DNA of 64,000 nt from Actinoplanes couchii (lineage in GTDB: Bacteria > Actinomycetota > Actinomycetes > Mycobacteriales > Micromonosporaceae): positions 1 through 64,000 of the forward strand of contig NZ_BOMG01000037.1 in assembly GCF_016862075.1 (NCBI RefSeq), written 5' to 3'. The position numbers and the translations under genes are program-made. Each line of letters opens with the position of its first letter. Positions within the stretch are counted from its first letter, which is position 1. The notes beneath the pieces were generated by a model. It did not search any database. It had not been told where the DNA came from and saw only the letters and a list, made by a program, of their open reading frames with translations. Shown here in pieces: positions 61,087-64,000 of this stretch.

Positions 61087-61611
61087 GTGGCAATTCCCGA
61101 GGAGGATCGGGGGCCCGCGTGGTTGCGGGACTACGACTACGCGGACTTCGGCAGTATCGAGGCTGACATTCAGGCCATGAAGGAGTTCGCGGCCAAGTTG
61201 ACGTCCAGCGTCGAGGGCAGTTATGCCCCGCATGCTCAGACGGTCAGCGACACGATGATGACCGCGCTGCCGGCGGCGCCCAACTTTCCCGAGTTGCATC
61301 TCTTTCTGAACGCGCACGATCAGGTCCAGCTGGCGACGCAACGGAACGTGTACGGCTACATCGACAACACGTACCGGTTCGCTACCGCCGCGGAGCAGAT
61401 CAGCGACAAGTACGAAGGGTCGGACGCGTTCGCGCGGGCCAAGGTCACCGACGTGCAGCAGTACCTGGGAGCGACGGGCACCAGCTCCGGCGCGGGTACG
61501 GGTACTGGCACCGGGGGTTCGGGCAACACGAACTCGACCCTGCCGAACATCGAGCTTCCGCTGGACGGCACGCCGACGGCCACCAGTTTCGACAACTCCG
61601 GGGAGGGCTGA
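61087..61611 (+). CDS. Small helical protein with YxxxD motif, cassette 2 (putative T7SS substrate)
   Basis: A 174-residue paralogue of the protein at 57301. Shared features are FGSIEADIQAMKEFAAKL, the helical hairpin, YRFATAAEQISDKY and the YxxxD signal YEGSD (109-113). It has an added C-terminal tail of Thr/Gly-rich sequence. High GC3 matches the genome. TGATG overlap with the next gene. No signal peptide. Export through a type VII system is inferred. Confidence 0.75.
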   Translation: MAIPEEDRGPAWLRDYDYADFGSIEADIQAMKEFAAKLTSSVEGSYAPHAQTVSDTMMTALPAAPNFPELHLFLNAHDQVQLATQRNVYGYIDNTYRFATAAEQISDKYEGSDAFARAKVTDVQQYLGATGTSSGAGTGTGTGGSGNTNSTLPNIELPLDGTPTATSFDNSGEG

Positions 61612-63083
61612 TGGCAGTCGACGCGGGCGGAGGAACCTTCGCCAGTGGCTGGTCCGGCAAGCCGGTGGACGTCATGTGGGCCGCGGTGAAGGACTACAAC
61701 AGCGAGCCGCACTGGAAGATGGTCAACGCCTGGAAGCAGTCCTACGAGCTGCTCCTCACCCACATCAGCCAGGTGAAGCAGTACCGGGAGAACCTGGCCA
61801 CCGCCTGGCCGCCGCACAAGAGCAAGGCCGCCGCCGCGTACGTGCAGCAGCTCGACGATCTGATCGAGAACCTGGAGAAGACGTACGACGCGGCCATCGC
61901 CAACCACAAGGCGTTGCAGAACGCCACCTTGGCGGTGGTGGACGCGCGCCGTGAGCTGGAGCCGATCCAGAGGGAGCACGCGGCCAACGCGATCCTGCTC
62001 ACCGAGTACAACGCGCAGAAGGCGAACACGCCGACCCCGTCGTCTTCGTCCTCGGGCGTCCCGCAGCCCTCGGCGGGAACCGCACCGACCCCGCCGGAAC
62101 CTCCGGTCGTCCCGGGCCGGCAGTTCCAGCTGCAGCAGCAGGCGGCAGGCATCATGCAGTCGTTGGGCGCGGAGCTCGCGACGGCCCAGACGTCGTTCGT
62201 CTCTCCGCCGAAATACACCGGGCAGGATCAGGGTGGCACCCAGGGGCTGCCCGGGGGCGGCGGTATCGGTGGCAGCGGTGGCGCGGGCGGTTCGGGGCTG
62301 AACCCGGGGTTCACTCCGCGGGGCACCACCACCCCGACCGGCTCGTCGAACATCGGTACGCCCACGACCACGGATCGGACCGTCCCGGACGGCAAGTTCG
62401 ATCCGTCCGGACCGGACGGATCAACGCCGTCGCAGGGCCCGACGCTGGTGGGCAACAACCCGACCACGAACCCGAACGTCACGAACCCGGGTACGCCGAC
62501 GCCCGGTGGCACGTCCACGCTGCCGCCGTCCAACGGCACACCCGGTGGTGGTGGCGGGGCGTTCCCGTTCACGCCGTCCACCGGTGTGACCCCGTCCGGT
62601 TCGGGCGGCGGCCGGTTCACCCCGTCGGGGTCGGCCGGTGGTGTCCCGACGGGCACCTCCGGGCTCCGGGGCGGTTCGTTGCCGAACAACGGGGTCATCG
62701 GCGGAAGCCCGATGTCCGGCGGCGGTGTGCCCGGTGGCCGGGCCGGCCAGGTCGGTGGCGGTAGCGGCATGCCCGGCGGCATGGGCGGCCCGGGCGGCAG
62801 CGGAGCCCGCGGCGGTACGCGGGGTGTCAACCCGTCCGGCGGCATGATCGGCGGTCCGGGCGCGAACAGCCGGGGCACGACCGGTCGTGGCGTGAACGGG
62901 ATGGGCCCCGGCGGTATGGGCGGGCACCCGGGCCGGCGGGCGAACGGCCGCACCGACGAGGACCCGCAGGGCCGTCGCTGGGATCCGGACAACCCGTGGG
63001 AGACCGACAACGGTGTCGACCCGGTGCTGCTCCCGGCGCAGGAACAGCGAATCGACCCCGGCCCGTCCATCGGCGGCCGCTGA
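61611..63083 (+). CDS. WPP/PPE-like protein with Gly/Pro-rich tail, cassette 2
   Basis: A 490-residue paralogue of 57729. The N-terminal helical domain (about 1-205) has WKQSYELLLTHISQVKQY, WPPHKSKAAAAYVQQLDDL (WPP 66-68) and an internal Pro/Ser insert. The tail is Gly/Pro/Thr-rich with GGMGGPGG-type repeats, and the C-terminus ends RRWDPDNPWETDNGVDPVL and LLPAQEQRIDPGPSIGG. The linker is unlike that of cassette 1, but both ends are conserved. Probably exported with the preceding product; function unknown. Confidence 0.77.
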   Translation: MAVDAGGGTFASGWSGKPVDVMWAAVKDYNSEPHWKMVNAWKQSYELLLTHISQVKQYRENLATAWPPHKSKAAAAYVQQLDDLIENLEKTYDAAIANHKALQNATLAVVDARRELEPIQREHAANAILLTEYNAQKANTPTPSSSSSGVPQPSAGTAPTPPEPPVVPGRQFQLQQQAAGIMQSLGAELATAQTSFVSPPKYTGQDQGGTQGLPGGGGIGGSGGAGGSGLNPGFTPRGTTTPTGSSNIGTPTTTDRTVPDGKFDPSGPDGSTPSQGPTLVGNNPTTNPNVTNPGTPTPGGTSTLPPSNGTPGGGGGAFPFTPSTGVTPSGSGGGRFTPSGSAGGVPTGTSGLRGGSLPNNGVIGGSPMSGGGVPGGRAGQVGGGSGMPGGMGGPGGSGARGGTRGVNPSGGMIGGPGANSRGTTGRGVNGMGPGGMGGHPGRRANGRTDEDPQGRRWDPDNPWETDNGVDPVLLPAQEQRIDPGPSIGGR

Positions 63084-63132
63084 GTAAGGACAGGACGAAC
63101 CGAGTAAGGACAGGACAAACCGAGTGAGGATG
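63081..63132 (+). repeat. 20-bp tandem repeat at the junction before the second mycosin
   Basis: YGAGTAAGGACAGGACRAAC occurs twice (63081-63100 and 63101-63120) and a third, diverged copy (63121-63132) supplies the mycosin start GTGAGGATG. Each copy contains AAGGA, so the ribosome site is duplicated. Confidence 0.85.
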
Positions 63133-64000
63133 AGCAGGAAGGTGGCGGCCCTCGCGGCCGTCACCGCGATCGCCTCCGCCGTGCTGTGGCCCGGGGTTCC
63201 GGCCTACGCCGACAAGGTGCGGAACGCGCAGTGGCACATCAAGTTCCTCGATCTGGCCGAGGCCCAGCGGATCACCAAGGGCGCCGGGGTGAAGGTCGCG
63301 GTCATCGACACCGGTGTCGCCCCGCACCCGGATCTCCGGGGAAACCTGAAGAAGGGGATCGACGTCGCCAGCGGTCGCGGTAACGGGCAGACGGACGCCG
63401 ACGGCCACGGTACGTCGATGGCCGGCATCATCGCCGGACGCGGTCAGGGCCCGAACGACGGTGTCCTGGGGATCGCCCCCGAGGCCGAGATCCTGCCGAT
63501 CAAGGCGATGGGCGCGGTCAAGCAGGGTGGCGATTTCCAGGGGGACGAGGTCGCGGAGGGGATCGCGTGGGGCGTCAAGCTGGGTGCGGGCGTCATCAAC
63601 GCCTCGCTCGCCGGCACGCCGTCCCGGCCCCTCAACGAGGCGATCGCCCAGGCGGTCGAGGCGGACACCCTGATCGTCGCGGCGGCGGGGAACAAGACCG
63701 ACGTGCTCATCTTCGCCTATCCGGCAGCCCTGCCCGACGTTCTCGCGGTGGGAGCGATCGACAAGAACGGCAAGCTCGCCAAGTTCTCCCGTACCGGCGA
63801 GAAGGTCGCTCTCTGCGCCCCCGGCGCCGACGTGGCGTCGACCGGGTTGAACGGCGGCTACCTGCTGAACAACGGCACGTCCGCGGCGACCGCGGTGGTC
63901 TCCGGGGCGGCGGCTCTGGTCCGGGCCAAGTTCCCCGGCCTGTCGGCCAAGGAGGTCGCGCACCGGCTCACCGCCACCGCTGACGACTACGGAACCCCGG
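63124..64000 (+). CDS. Mycosin-like S8 serine protease, cassette 2 (3' end outside window)
   Basis: 292 codons are present. A signal peptide (about 1-29, VPAYADKV) precedes an S8 domain with Asp62 (VIDTG), His95 (GHGTSMAG), oxyanion Asn190 (AAAGN) and Ser253 (NGTSAATA). The window ends in HRLTATADDYGTP, so the linker and transmembrane helix are outside. It is paralogous to 59048-60202 but uses genome-like GC3-rich codons. GTG 63124 or ATG 63130 may be the start. Role: outer-face protease tied to type VII secretion, by family. Confidence 0.92.
   Translation, partial: MRMSRKVAALAAVTAIASAVLWPGVPAYADKVRNAQWHIKFLDLAEAQRITKGAGVKVAVIDTGVAPHPDLRGNLKKGIDVASGRGNGQTDADGHGTSMAGIIAGRGQGPNDGVLGIAPEAEILPIKAMGAVKQGGDFQGDEVAEGIAWGVKLGAGVINASLAGTPSRPLNEAIAQAVEADTLIVAAAGNKTDVLIFAYPAALPDVLAVGAIDKNGKLAKFSRTGEKVALCAPGADVASTGLNGGYLLNNGTSAATAVVSGAAALVRAKFPGLSAKEVAHRLTATADDYGTP

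Overview
The window is very GC-rich DNA with dense, short-spaced genes, many GTG starts and strong G/C preference in third codon positions. Gene content and order point to an actinobacterium, most likely of the Micromonosporaceae (Actinoplanes-like). This assignment is inferred from family content and remembered gene order, not from a search. I saw no tRNA, rRNA, CRISPR array, insertion sequence or integrase.

Layout. Positions 1-8463 (+) hold the end of a livG-like gene, then livF-livH-livM-livK and four acyl-CoA or lipid catabolism genes (two SDRs, an APH-like phosphotransferase, an acyl-CoA dehydrogenase) and a TetR gene. Nearly all are joined by ATGA, GTGA or TGATG overlaps, which suggests uptake and beta-oxidation of one substrate. 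A facing operon (TetR, aldehyde dehydrogenase, Zn alcohol dehydrogenase; 11675-8502) is divergent from a fadD-like ligase. Positions 13.3-24.4 kb are mixed housekeeping: NUDIX, a degenerate PCD-like protein, PH-fold proteins, peptidase E, a G5-domain protein, MarR, PAP2, a VapBC module, YchF, and an AdaA-AlkA fusion next to Ogt. At 24.5 kb is a PP2C phosphatase with a striking 14-residue Thr repeat array, followed by valS. Positions 31.3-41.8 kb (rmuC, ispH, xseA, xseB, DUF4245, glpX, rhomboid, trypsin-like protease, CRP-linked cell-wall protein, PIN-PhoH) resemble a conserved actinobacterial neighbourhood. Then come otsB, uppS, pckG and an ECF sigma factor.

Positions 46.9-57.2 kb resemble the accD5/accE5/birA neighbourhood (two GtrA genes, PH protein, birA, pccB, accE). 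Here pccB and accE are separated by about 5 kb holding an M50 protease, a 71-residue membrane protein and a giant receptor Ser/Thr kinase, all on the opposite strand. The last 7 kb hold two tandem copies of a three-gene cassette (a helical YxxxD protein, a WPP/PPE-like protein with a fixed C-terminal motif, and a mycosin protease). A decayed mycosin end lies between them. This looks like a duplicating, recombining type VII secretion substrate/protease locus.

Cross-cutting themes. (1) The PP2C phosphatase and the receptor kinase both carry arrays of acidic-x-Thr-hydrophobic motifs resembling phospho-Thr/FHA docking sites. (2) Three operon junctions have tandemly duplicated start-codon regions, two of which create mini-ORFs. 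(3) At least fifteen genes have a TANNNT box 6-8 nt before the start codon, which predicts leaderless mRNAs. (4) A palindromic intergenic element is dispersed at two sites, and a 10-bp tandem repeat precedes glpX.
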